A stretch of 64,000 bases of DNA from Membranipora membranacea (lineage: Eukaryota; Bryozoa; Gymnolaemata; Cheilostomatida; Membraniporidae), in assembly GCA_914767715.1 (NCBI GenBank), contig OU612075.1:4400001-4464000 (forward strand). The letters are read 5' to 3'. The notes below the pieces were generated by a model. It made no database searches, was not told the DNA's origin, and saw nothing but the letters and a program-made list of their open reading frames with translations. This document shows, one piece after another, positions 37,895 through 48,911 of the stretch (positions within the stretch are counted from its first letter, which is position 1; each line of letters opens with the position of its first letter). The position numbers and the translations under genes are program-made.

Positions 37895-40800
37895 TTATGC
37901 CTAGAAAAAACTAAGGTGGTTGTCAATATGCAATAGCTATAGGCTTGTGATAGGTATGCCTTTTTATGATTATTTGGTTTTATCGGCCGTTAGAGTCACA
38001 TGGTTTTTTTCGGCTCAGTTCATTGAATCATTTATAGCTGGTGACACATCAGCTCCTTTCTTTATTTTCTAAATCTATTCTTAAAGGTTGTGTCGTCATT
38101 AAGAACATTTATATAGAAAAGCCACAGAAGTGATCCCTGTTTCATTTCTTGTGTCAGATGACATTTTCTTATGTTATCATCATAAAGGACATCTTGTAGT
38201 ATTATCAGAGACTATAGATAACATCCATATGACCCTTATGTGTAAGAGCAGCCATTTTTTCTTTAGAACGTGCAACGAACACGAGCAGTTGTTGACTATG
38301 ACATATCAAAGCAACATAAATCTTAAATTATGTATTATTTTTATTATTTTGGGAACTTTACTCAGTATGTGCCAACTAAAAAGGCAAAATACAAGGGTTA
38401 AAAAAACCATTTGTCAATTTAATAGGCTATTAAACAAAATTGTGACATTATTTCATAAAAATAAACATGAAAAAACTTAAAGAACAATGATCATGCAAAA
38501 AATGAGAAATCAGTACCAAAGTCACCAAACACCATAACATTATTTTCCGACAAGGTAACTAGATTGCTGAAAGTAAATTATATAAGTAGCTAGAAATAAC
38601 GCAATCTCATAAATGCCGCAAAACATCAGGAGAGCTGATATCAGTCACTTTGTTTTGATTGGCGATTGATTTGTGTTAGTCAGTTATAGGGATGACCATT
38701 GATATGATTTTATGGGTCAGTGGTAAAATACATAGCATGGCTGTTTGTGGAGATATCCCATCAGTCTAAATCATTGTGTCAATATCTAAATAAAGCTATA
38801 AATCTGGTAGCTTTTACGTTATGCATTGATTGAATTACCAGTAATAAACATATACACGCATACATATTCTGATCTCTGTTCTCTTCAACATAATCAAAAT
38901 TGTCAGGCTGATTTTGATAACCTTCTTCATTTTGTATTTATGAGATCTGTAAAACGCATGCGGGTGGTTTCAACTAGAGATTTAGAAGTGCTTTCACAGC
39001 TAAAACCCAGCTAAAGCTCAGCATTTCATTAATCCAGGTTGAAAGTATTTGGCAACCAAATAGGCATCCGGATGGGTTTGTTGCCCCAATTATATGTGTC
39101 TACATCCGATCAACCTCTGTTACAAACCCATCCGCATCTGTCAAATTAGGGTTTTGACGCTTTTTATGCAATCACCGCATGCCTATTTGTCATCCGGCGG
39201 TTTCTGAATGCCAACCGACCAGATATGTTACCACGCAGACAACCACCAGTCGCTAAATGGGCATCTAGATGGGTTTGTGACAGTCAAACCTTGAGATTGA
39301 AACAAGGTGAAACGGATGGCCAGTTAGCACTGCCGGATTGGTAATTGTCATAAGCAGCTGGCCATTTTACATAGATGTGTGACGGATTGCCATTTACCGG
39401 ACACGTTTTTAGCAATAACCAACTACCTAAGCCTGTATTTTGGGTGGTACCGAACAATGCAAAAGACAGGACGATTCTCCAATCCCTTCATCTTTCTTAA
39501 TTTCCTCTATCCATTCCTCCAGTAAACTTGTCTGTCTGTGCGTTGTTGCAGCAGCCATTAGGTTAGGGTGGAGGTGTATGTACATAAAAAAATAAAGTTC
39601 AATTGTGAAACACCTGAGTTTCAAGCTTGCAAGCCAGGGGGTTTAATTTAATAGGATCAATACAAACCATAAAATTATATGATAAGTGGTTCTTAGGCTT
39701 GTATATGACATTAGGCCTACTGACTGACTGACTGACTGACCGACTGTAGGCCTACTGTTGATTGCTTCGTCCCCTTTTGAGGGGGAGGGAGTTCTTTGGT
39801 ATGTTGTTGCAAGTAGCACTTTACATAGTAGTTCGCTCCCAAGTCTGATCCTATGACATACAGTTATGTTAGGGTCTTTCTTCGCTCGCAGACATGATTT
39901 GAAATTTTATCCAGTTTTGCCTGCATTTGCGTTTGCTCCCTGTCCACTGAAAAATCACCGCAGATTAGTTCAGAATTCTAAATGTAGGCAAACCGGATAA
40001 AACTGACAATTGCTGTATACACAAATATATGACATAACGAATTTGGATCATGTGCCTTTCTCAATGGGCCATAACTCATAGCATTTGATATTTTATCTCC
40101 ATTATTCTCTCCTATTTAGTCAATAATGAATAGTTGGCACCCTCAATCTTTGCCTGCAAAGGTCATCATGTTTTCTGTGTTATCTGCAATGGAACGACAA
40201 TACGCAATGGTCAAGTCATTGAAGTTGTGTCCACTTGTTGTGATTGTTACATTGAATATAACTGGCCGATTAGCTCATTTGGTTAGAGTGTAGTGGTAAT
40301 AATGTCCTGCTCTTAACTTTGCTAATAATGCCAATGTCCTGGGTTATACCCCATTAGTTTTGGCACTCAAATTGCGGCTACTCTTTCATTCCGGTTGAAG
40401 AAGATCACAGTACGGTACTGTACAGTAATGTAGGGGGGAACCCACAATAATTTCACCCTTTGTACTGATTTTACATAAGAGCAGCCATCTTTTCTTCAGA
40501 ACGTGCAACGAACACGAGCGCATGTTGACTCTGACATATCATAGCAACATAAATCTCAAACTATGCATTATTATTATGGGAACTGTACTCAGTGCCAACT
40601 AAAAAAGCAATATTAGATGGATCTCCTGCCAAAATACGAAGGTTAAACAAACCATTTGTCAATTTAATAGGCTGTTAAATAAAATTTTGACATCATTTAA
40701 TAAGAAAAACATGGAAAAAACGATGATCATGTAAAAGTTGGAAATCAGGTCAGGTCAGGTCACAAGACACATGACATTATTTTGCGACAAATGATAAGAA

Positions 40801-42600
40801 ATTAAACAAAGTTCAAAGACTTTAAAATTACAGATATGAGATAGAGTTTTAACAGTATTGTGGAAGAGTACTCTTTTGATGTGGGTGTGGAGCACCTAGT
40901 TATTACCAATTAAGTCTGACATAACATTGTAGCTAGATATGATGCAATCTCATAAATGCCAAAAAACTTCAGGAGAGTGGATAACATACACTTTGTTTTG
41001 ATTGGCGATTGATTTGTGTTAGACAGTTATAGACCATTGATATGAATTTATGGATCAGTGGTAAAATACATAGCATGGCTATTTGTGGAGATATCAGTAT
41101 AAAACATTTTGTCAAGATCTAAACAAAGCTAAAAAACTGGCAGCTTTTACATTATGCAATGATTGATGTCACAGTAACAACCGTTGAAAACTCAGACAAG
41201 GTGCTTGAAAAAAGTGTACAAGGGTCAGCTATAATCGAATCTGAACTTGTGAACAACTCAAAGTTGAGAAATGCGGTTCAGCAACCATACATAAATAGCC
41301 ATATGCTTGTTCAGAGTCAGATTATGTTCCCAGCATCCATATGATATATGTCAGTGGTGGTGACTGTAAATGTGGAAACTGAGCAAAGGGTAATGTTACC
41401 ACAGATATGTCAACCCTATGAGGTACAAAACCTGTGTATTATTTTCCCTCTTTTTATTGGACCTCTCTACAGTGAAAAGTTCATGGGTGATTGAGGGATT
41501 TTCGATTATTTTGTAAATTAATCTGAATAATGAATGCATGACATAAATGAGGGATTTCAAATTGGCATACACATTCTGATCTCTGTTCAACATAATCAAA
41601 ATTGTCAGGCTGTTTTTTAATAACCTTCTACATTTTGTATTTATGAGATCCACCAAATGAACTAAAGAATAGCTGCGCTTTCACATTTAAAACCCAGCTA
41701 AAGCTCGGCATTTCACTAATCTGTTGCAAGTAGCATAAATTTAGTAAACATTTAGCCGCATCCTAAATGAAACCAGCCCCTGGTAATCATCACCAGCAGA
41801 TAATGCCAATTATTGACATTTCTGGGTGCTAACCATCCAGACCTGTGTTTTGGGTGGTTGAAGACAGACTTGCAAGTCTCAGGCAAGAGGCCAAGCCAAA
41901 GTCATGGCACCAATCCTCAATCTCTCGTCACTTCTATTTCTTTATTTCCTCTAGCTAGTCCTCCGCCTGTGCCTCTTTGCAGCAGGCATTAGGGTGGAGC
42001 AGATAGGACAAGTACCCTTTTTTGGTAGGGTAACACTATATCTGGGCTAGTTACCAGATGCCCTATAACCATCTAACTTTTGCACCTAAAAGTTTCGTGA
42101 AATGTTTAACTTGTATTTACTGTACCAGGTTAGGTTGTCAAGGAGATTACGAGTTGTATCCAGTTTTGCCTGCATTTGCGTTTACTCACTGAAAACACTG
42201 AAAAGCCACCGCAGTTTAGTTCGGAATTCTAAATGTAGGCAAACCGTATAAAACTGACAATTGCTGCATACACAAATATATACTGACATCAGGGATTTGG
42301 ATCATGTGCCTTTCTCGATGGGCCATAACTCATATAGCATTTGATATATCTACATTATTCCCCCCTATTTAGTTAAATAATAAATAGTTGGCACCCTCAA
42401 TCTTTGCCTGTAAAGGTCATCAGTTATCATGTTTTCAGTGTTAACTGTGATGGAAAAACGCACGTTATGGTCAAGTCATTGAAGTTGTGTCCACTTGTTG
42501 CTATTGTTACATTGAATATAACTGGCCGATTAGCTCATTGGTGAGAGTGTAGTGGTAATAATGTCCTGCTCTTAACTTTGCTTATAATTATAATGTATGA
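37895..42600. repeat. Repeat block, unit 4
   Basis: It repeats the order of unit 1. The part 39010-40400 is near-identical to 30530-32030. The GACT array is longer here (39718-39745) than in unit 1. Near 42150-42590 a further, more diverged copy of the 39900-40320 segment follows. The part 41000-41420 matches 32670-33090 and includes the longest relic of the decayed frame (41159-41344). Confidence 0.75.
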
Positions 42601-42811
42601 TAATTCCATATTAATGCCCATGACTATGTATATTTAGCTTATGTAACTCTTTATAGTTTCTACTGCTCCTCCCAATTTACCAGTTTTAGGTAGGATGATG
42701 AATGACCTGATAATAAGATAATGGAGGCATGTGGTTGTTCCCATGGTTGTGCGGTGCAGGTGCAGATTATAACCGTATAACCAACTATCTGTCTGCTCAT
42801 AAGTATTCATT

Positions 42812-42884
42812 GGGGGTGTAGCTCAAGTGGTAGAGCGCTCGCTTAGCATGTGAGAGGTACCGGGATCGATACCCGGCACCTCCA
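42812..42884 (+). tRNA. tRNA-Ala (AGC)
   Basis: The cloverleaf can be folded by eye: acceptor GGGGGTG with CACCTCC (one G-T pair), D arm with TAGCTCAAGTGGTAGAGC, anticodon stem CTCGC/GTGAG with loop TTAGCAT (anticodon AGC), and T stem CCGGG/CCCGG. No intron. TTTT follows within 10 bases as an RNA polymerase III stop. The T loop reads ATCGATA and not TTCGATA, so position 54 is A; this breaks the usual T54 of the B box and may weaken it. It does not resemble the nearby SINE heads, so a true gene is more likely than a relic. Confidence 0.8.
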
Positions 42885-43370
42885 AACTTTTAGTGGATTC
42901 AGCGAACAGGACCAAACTACTCGCAGGAACTGCTGTGATCAGGTGCTTTACAGTATCAGACCACTTTCAAGCACAGCCAAACACAGTAGACTTGGCAAAG
43001 TATCTTCATGTTTGTGTCAGTTTACCTCCTAACTTCCTCCAAAGGTAAATCCTATAACACTTGCTCCTGTCCTTCTGATAAGCCGCTACTGTCATCGGCA
43101 GAGGGGTACAGATTACAGCCTGAAAACCTGATGAGAGTGGAAGGTAACTGGGAATCGCACACAAGATCAAAAGACATTGAATCTGCAAGCTATATTCTTT
43201 ACAACAGTATAAATTTCGCTAGATTAAGCACTCAAACTGTGCCGGGATAGCTGGTAAAAGCATTGCATTTTCAACCATTTGGAGAAGGGAAAGCGGTTGA
43301 TAATGAAATGCTTCCACCAGCTATCCAGCACAGTCTGAGCGCCTGCCTAAGCTAGACGATAGCAACCGAT
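42885..43370 (+). pseudogene. Coding-like fragments of unknown protein
   Basis: Directly after the tRNA a frame reads LLVDSANRTKLLAGTAVIRC and goes on to VCVSLPPNFLQR, ending at a donor-like AAAG|GTAAAT near 43045. A second frame (43062-43250) reads PLLSSAEGYRLQPENLMRVE and further to a stop. A third (43250-43346) reads GEGKAVDNEMLPPAIQHSLS. The last parallels the frame at 59515-59889 (IGKVVDDEMPLPASRHRLS). I recognise no family; the pieces are in different frames, so they look decayed. Confidence 0.35.
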
Positions 43371-43374
43371 TTAT

Positions 43375-45320
43375 GTATCCTACAATGAAAGAACATAAGA
43401 TGGTGCAGGAACACTATTGAGTTGAGATGGCCGGGGTTGTTGGTATCACTAATGTTAAGTTGGATGGATAAAATAAAATATTCTGCAATGAAAATGTTTT
43501 ATGTTTATCATCAAGACCTAGCCTTATTGATGTAACTGAAAAGATGTCTTTTTGGTTGATGGTATAGTTACATCTTTGTGTCTGATAATGTCCTGTATTT
43601 ATGCTGTGTGTAATGATTCAATGTTGTGTCTCGATGGTGAGTTATATTGGGAGAATTCTTATGAGTTGGATAGTGTGAGATGTTAATAAGGAAAGAGTGA
43701 GCAGATAGAATTGCTACTTTTATTCTCGATCCCAATATCACAACTGACGATAGTTAGGGGAACATTACATTATATATGATACTAATTAGGGATGCACAGC
43801 ATTAAAAGGAAACATTATTAACATACCAGGGAAATTAATTGCTCATTATTTTTAATTGACACAATCTACTTATAAATCACTCATGGTAATGAAACCTTAA
43901 TTAAAATGTCAATATCCAGATATAACATTATCACCTGAAAACCTAGTTTAAAAAAGTTAAAGATGTATTGAAACTTATTTTTGATAAATATGTATTTTCA
44001 TCCATGAAAGTTTGACCTTTTCAAACTAAGCACTCGGCATTTTCACCAGTGACAAGGCATTATGGTCCCATGGTGTTATGGCTAGTGGCATTTTGGGTAT
44101 TGGCATTGTGAGAAGAGGCTTTTTTTGCATGTTGCATTTTGGCTACCTGTGATTGTGTTACCCTCTCTGCGGATGTAATCCAGCAACATAACTATAACTA
44201 TAGTATCTGAATCCATGAGATTAACCTGAGGGGTCTTTCAATTAGAAACAGCCAAAATCGCAATCTGATCATTCACCCAGTGAGTGAGCTAGACCCGCTA
44301 GTCGCTCACTTTCAAATCGCTCACTCATTGATCTATATACATTCTGAATGAACGATTTGGGAACAAATTTGTCAAATTGAAAGACCAAGTCAGTGATAAC
44401 TTTCAGCAATGTGATAGTGATAGCTTGCTTTAGCAAATTGAATTAACCCCCCTGAGCAAGTTTCAGGGCTGTACAAACTATGGAAATATACCTCCTGGTT
44501 AACCCTGAGCTCGAAGGTTAAGTTTGCGCTGAGCTGTGCAGTGTACAGCGAGATGGTATGTCCCGGCGGCGGCAGATGTTTTTGAAGTTTAAGCTCGACC
44601 TCAAACCAGAGAAATGGGCGGATACATTTAGGGCGAGTCTGTGATTATATTCTTATGTGCAGTGCAAACATCAAAGGTAATAATCATGACACTGTCACCA
44701 TTTTTTGCTTATAATACCACACTATCATGTTCTCACCCATGCAACATATACATGACCATGGGGTATAATATCACACATCTACCATAAAACAGGATCCTAT
44801 ACAATACATGCAATTTATATATATAATATATATATATATATGTCAGTGATTACATCATGTGTTCAATCAAGGGTTCAATCATGTGTTCAATCATCTGTTC
44901 AATCAAGGGTCCTAAGTTAATAAAACCACTCCTTGATCAATCTATGATATTTATTACCAGGAAAAACTCTTTAGCATAGCAAGTATGTTTATTGCATTAT
45001 GACATACAAAACCCCTGTCTACTTCCCCTCCTGCGCATAAAAACCCAAACTAGGTTTATTTATCTTATCAGCTTTATTGAATTCAGGTTGAACTATATAA
45101 CAAATTTACACCATATAGTCAATGAGCTTCAAGTGATAAAGATATAATGCTATTGGTGTAGCAATGAACTAAACCTGATAAGATAAATGAAAAGGTTTAG
45201 TTCATTGGGTGTAGCATCCATTAGATCGGCGTAGGTCAGAGCTACTGGCAGACAGCATTGAGAATTGGCAAAGGAAACTTTGTGGAACAAAAATCATCAT
45301 AACGCTCAAGCTAGTCACAA
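43375..45320. other. Intergenic stretch with dispersed repeats
   Basis: No gene seen. 44455-44760 is the inverted partner of 36005-36325. 44230-44440 shares short segments with 19380-19490 (both contain GGTCTTTCAATTAGA and AGCAATGTGATAGTG). An (AT) run lies near 44815-44840, followed by a short GTTCAATCA array. Confidence 0.5.
44455..44760. repeat. Dispersed repeat, inverted partner of 36005-36325
   Basis: Reverse complement of the copy at 36005-36325, with landmarks GAGCTCGAAGGTTAAGTTTG and GTTTAAGCTCGACCTCAAA. The 7.7-kb spacing places one copy inside and one outside the repeat block. Confidence 0.75.
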
Positions 45321-45323
45321 AAT

Positions 45324-48300
45324 ATGAGGTTCACTGCTGTTTTAATGGTAAGCATGGATTGCACTTAGAGAGCAAGCTGATTTCAGAAGTAGGGGGTAGC
45401 TCAGCTGGTTTGAGGGCCGGTTCTTCAACACGCAAGTGATGATGGTCATGGGTTCTAATCCCACTGCAGTCTATCGACTACTGGGGTTTGGTTGGCCCCC
45501 AGGTGTACTCCAACCTGCCTGCAAACAGAGAGCAAACTGGTGCAGACATTGCGGCAAAAATAATATTTCGCCGCTCATGCTGCGGGATGTGGCGTGTGAT
45601 ATGATATCCGATTTTAATCAACCTTTAATCAATTTCAGGATCTTATTTACAACTTATTCCCAAAGCCAACACTTTTTCTTAGTATTAGCAAATTAGTCTA
45701 TAGATGTATCTCTTTCTATGCTATTCGTCGCAGCTATAGTTGAACTTATTCTCTCAAAGAACAAAACAGCTGTTGTGTCAAACTGGCCCAGTTTCGTTTT
45801 GGAGATGAAAAACTGCTTATTTACTCATTTACCCATTAACTTTAAATTTTGTTGTAGATTTGGGGGCTGGCGCTGGTACATCTAGGAATTTCTGATGTTA
45901 TTCACAAAGATACTGTACAAGGGTAAGTGGGCTGGTCTTGTTCTAACAATGTGTTTACCTGTAGTACTGAAGGAAGTGTTGAATTTATTTAATTATTATT
46001 TGTTTATTTATAGAGGTTTTCTTAAAAGTGTACAAATAACAAAAATAATTTTATTATAGGTAACTTGTTGACCTCTGAAAACATTTTTTTTAAAATTTAT
46101 TTTGATCTTTTAATATTTAGCTGGGCCAGCTGTTTCTCCACCTCTGCAAGAATTTTCTAGAAGCTCGGTTTAGCTGAGCACCTGCCTGAACTGCATAAGA
46201 GTGCATAATTCCCTCACACTGCAAGATAAGATACCTACTAATTCGCAATTATGCAATTATTGTAGGGTTTAGAAGGCTATGAAAACTGAAAAGTATGACT
46301 AGCTACATGTGTATCATTGAACTCTATCGACATCACAAGACCTTTGGGTTTATCTCCACCCTACTCTAGATTTTATTTACCTACTATTCACTATTTGGAA
46401 TAACTCCTAGGATATGATACTGATATCCCAGGAATACAGTGGTTATTTGAAATGAGGCATGAGGATTCCAAATCTGATAACCATTAGGCTCTCAGATATC
46501 CCTGTCTACAAGCCTTTAAGTGCACCAGTGTTTGGTCACTCGGGATATTTGATGTGGCTTGTATTTGTATATTGTATTTTTTTTTCTTATTTACAGCATC
46601 GAGTTTCAACATGTGGATACAAAAGCATACATGGGGGCAGATAACCCAGGCAGTATCGGTTTTATGGAGTTCGATAAATTCGTTCCTGGAAACATACTCT
46701 ACACCAATGGAGAATCATTAAAATCCCTTGATCCAAAGCGATGGAGGCCCCATTTAATTGCAGGACGAGACAGAGCTCAGGAATATCAAGAAGGAACGGG
46801 GTCAAACGCCCGATTTAACTTCATGACCTCATTCTATCAACACAACTCAACAATGGTGGTGCTGGCTGACTCCGGCAACGATTGTGTTAGAACTGTTAGT
46901 AGAATTTCCAACTCTACAGCCACATTATCTGGGCGATGTGACCCAAACTCTATCACAGGGTCAGTAGATGGATCGTTTGCCTCAGCAAGATTCTCCGGTC
47001 CATACTATTTCGCCAAACTTCCAACTTCTCCAGCTGGTGGTAATGAACAAGTTGCTTTCACAGATTTCAGCTCGATTCGTATGATGGATATCACCACTGA
47101 GACCGTCAGCACAATTCTACCAGAATCTGATTCTCTAGAGCAGCCACGAGTTTTGATCCTTAGTCCTGACAACTTCTCACTCTTCTTTTCCTACAAAGAT
47201 GGTCTGGGAAAACTTGGGCTAGAATTCTACCAGGTGTCAATCCTGTCTCAGGGATTTCAACACGGACGACCCGTTGATGGCCCTCTCTCGTCAGCAATTT
47301 TTGGAGGAGACATCAATGCCATGATCTTCCTGAACAAAAACGTCATTCTTGTCTCAGACAATAACAACAATATTATTCGAGTAGTTGACCTAGAAGAAAA
47401 AAAAGTAACCTCCATATGTCAACCTTCCCTAACTTCAGGCTCTTCTAACTGTGACTGGGGAAAAGTAGGGCCCGGTGACATCACGCAATGCGGCATGTGT
47501 TACCCACAGTCACTATTCGCTATACCAGAGGAGAACAGGATACTGCTTGGTAGCATCGGAAATCTTGGATATATCAAAACCACAGGTGAGATGATATCCC
47601 AGTAATAAATTGTATTTCTTTACCATTGTATTCATATATCCCCATAAATATTTTCTCTGAATGACTCTGAATATTAGACTGGACAGTGGTTACTCTGTAT
47701 ACCCAATGCTGAGTGTACTTGGTGATTTATCCAACTCATAAAAGGCTTCAACTACTTAGATCTCACTACAATAACTGAATATGGGGGACAGAAGCACAGA
47801 AAATTAGATGACCTGAAGATTTTAGGTTTTCGACGCACCCTGTCTTTACATATAAATGTTCAATGGTACAAGAAAACTTCCACATCAAATATCAAACAGA
47901 AATTAATTTTTTTGTTAATTTGTTTTCAAGAAATCTAAAAATTAATATTCGCTTTGATACCAGTTGTGAAGTGTTTAAGTTTGTTAAGTCATGTTTGCCA
48001 TACATAATCCTACGAGGGTATCAAAATCATTACAGGACTTTGCCAAGAAAAGCCGAAAGACAATGAGGAGACAACCAGAGTCAATCCGAGTGCTGACCAG
48101 TTGGGTAAGTTTCAACCTGAAGATTTTATTTGGTCCGTATTCTATTAGCCTCCTATCTCAATGATCATGTTGATACTAAAGAGTGAACAAAGACATTTTC
48201 TGGTCTTTTCTGATGATGTGACAACCTGTTTAGTAGACACTTACCCATAAAGCCCCCATAAAAACACCCGATGAAAATATAGTTAGAGAAGCCAAGTCAT

Positions 48301-48911
48301 GAGCAACAAAGCTGTAGCTTTTTAGTGCTACTGGAGAAATTATTGATATATCTTCACCAATCATACATCAATTGTGAACATCAACAAAAATTTTATTTCA
48401 ATAATTCAGAACGTCTTTTATCAAACTGCGTTCCATACATGACCACGGGATTATTAGTTTTTTATTTAGATAGTTGTACAACTCACTTGTTTGATATAAT
48501 CGCATGTGATCTTTTCTTTTTTAGTTTTTTGCAAGAATGACGACCATAACTCGGGTAAGAATCACATTACATAATTATTTATGCTTCTGGTTTGTTTTAC
48601 AATGAATAATTGCCACTATAAAGGCACTCTGCAAGAAAAAAAGCAGCCTGAGAACCATAGCGTTGCCAGTCACTCCATTGAGAGTCCGTTAATGACCCAC
48701 ATAACAAGGGTGTGAGAACTCTGGTTGTCAGATACTGTGTGGCACTGATGTAGATTTCTATGATTATGTTACAGATTTGGTGATAGGATTATCTGTTGGA
48801 GGAGGTGTGTTATTTATCACTCTGTTGGTGTTTGGGGTGGTCTGTGGACTTAGACACAAACAAACTCTGGATAAATACTACCGGCAATACTGCTTCTGGT
48901 TGGTAATCTAA
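45324..48911 (+). CDS. Type I membrane protein with NHL-like extracellular domain (copy 2)
   Basis: Six exons, phase-consistent: 45324-45347, 45858-45922, 46597-47585, 48036-48104, 48525-48554, 48775-48911. The product is 437 residues. Signal peptide MRFTAVLM plus IWGLALVHLGIS is split by intron 1. The ectodomain (exon 3) has propeller-like repeats such as LADSGNDCVRTV, FTDFSSIRMMDI and VSDNNNNIIRVVDL, and many N-glycosylation sequons (NST, NSS type). Two small exons give a polar stalk (GLCQEKPKDNEE; VFCKNDDHNSG). The last exon codes one transmembrane helix (LVIGLSVGGGVLFITLLVF) and a tail RHKQTLDKYYRQYCFW. Close to copy 1 (11458-14921) in sequence, exon lengths and intron phases. The tail motif LDKYY is shared and may be a sorting or docking signal; this is inference. 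Confidence 0.88.
45391..45640 (+). mobile_element. tRNA-derived SINE in intron 1 of NHL copy 2
   Basis: It begins with a tRNA-like head (GGGGGTAGCTCAGCTGGTTT, B box GGTTCTAATCC), continues with CAACCTGCCTGCAAACAGAG, GCAGACATTGCGGC and GCTGCGGGATGTGGCG, and ends with TTTAATCAACC repeated. Same family as 23930-24192, in sense orientation to the gene. Confidence 0.85.
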
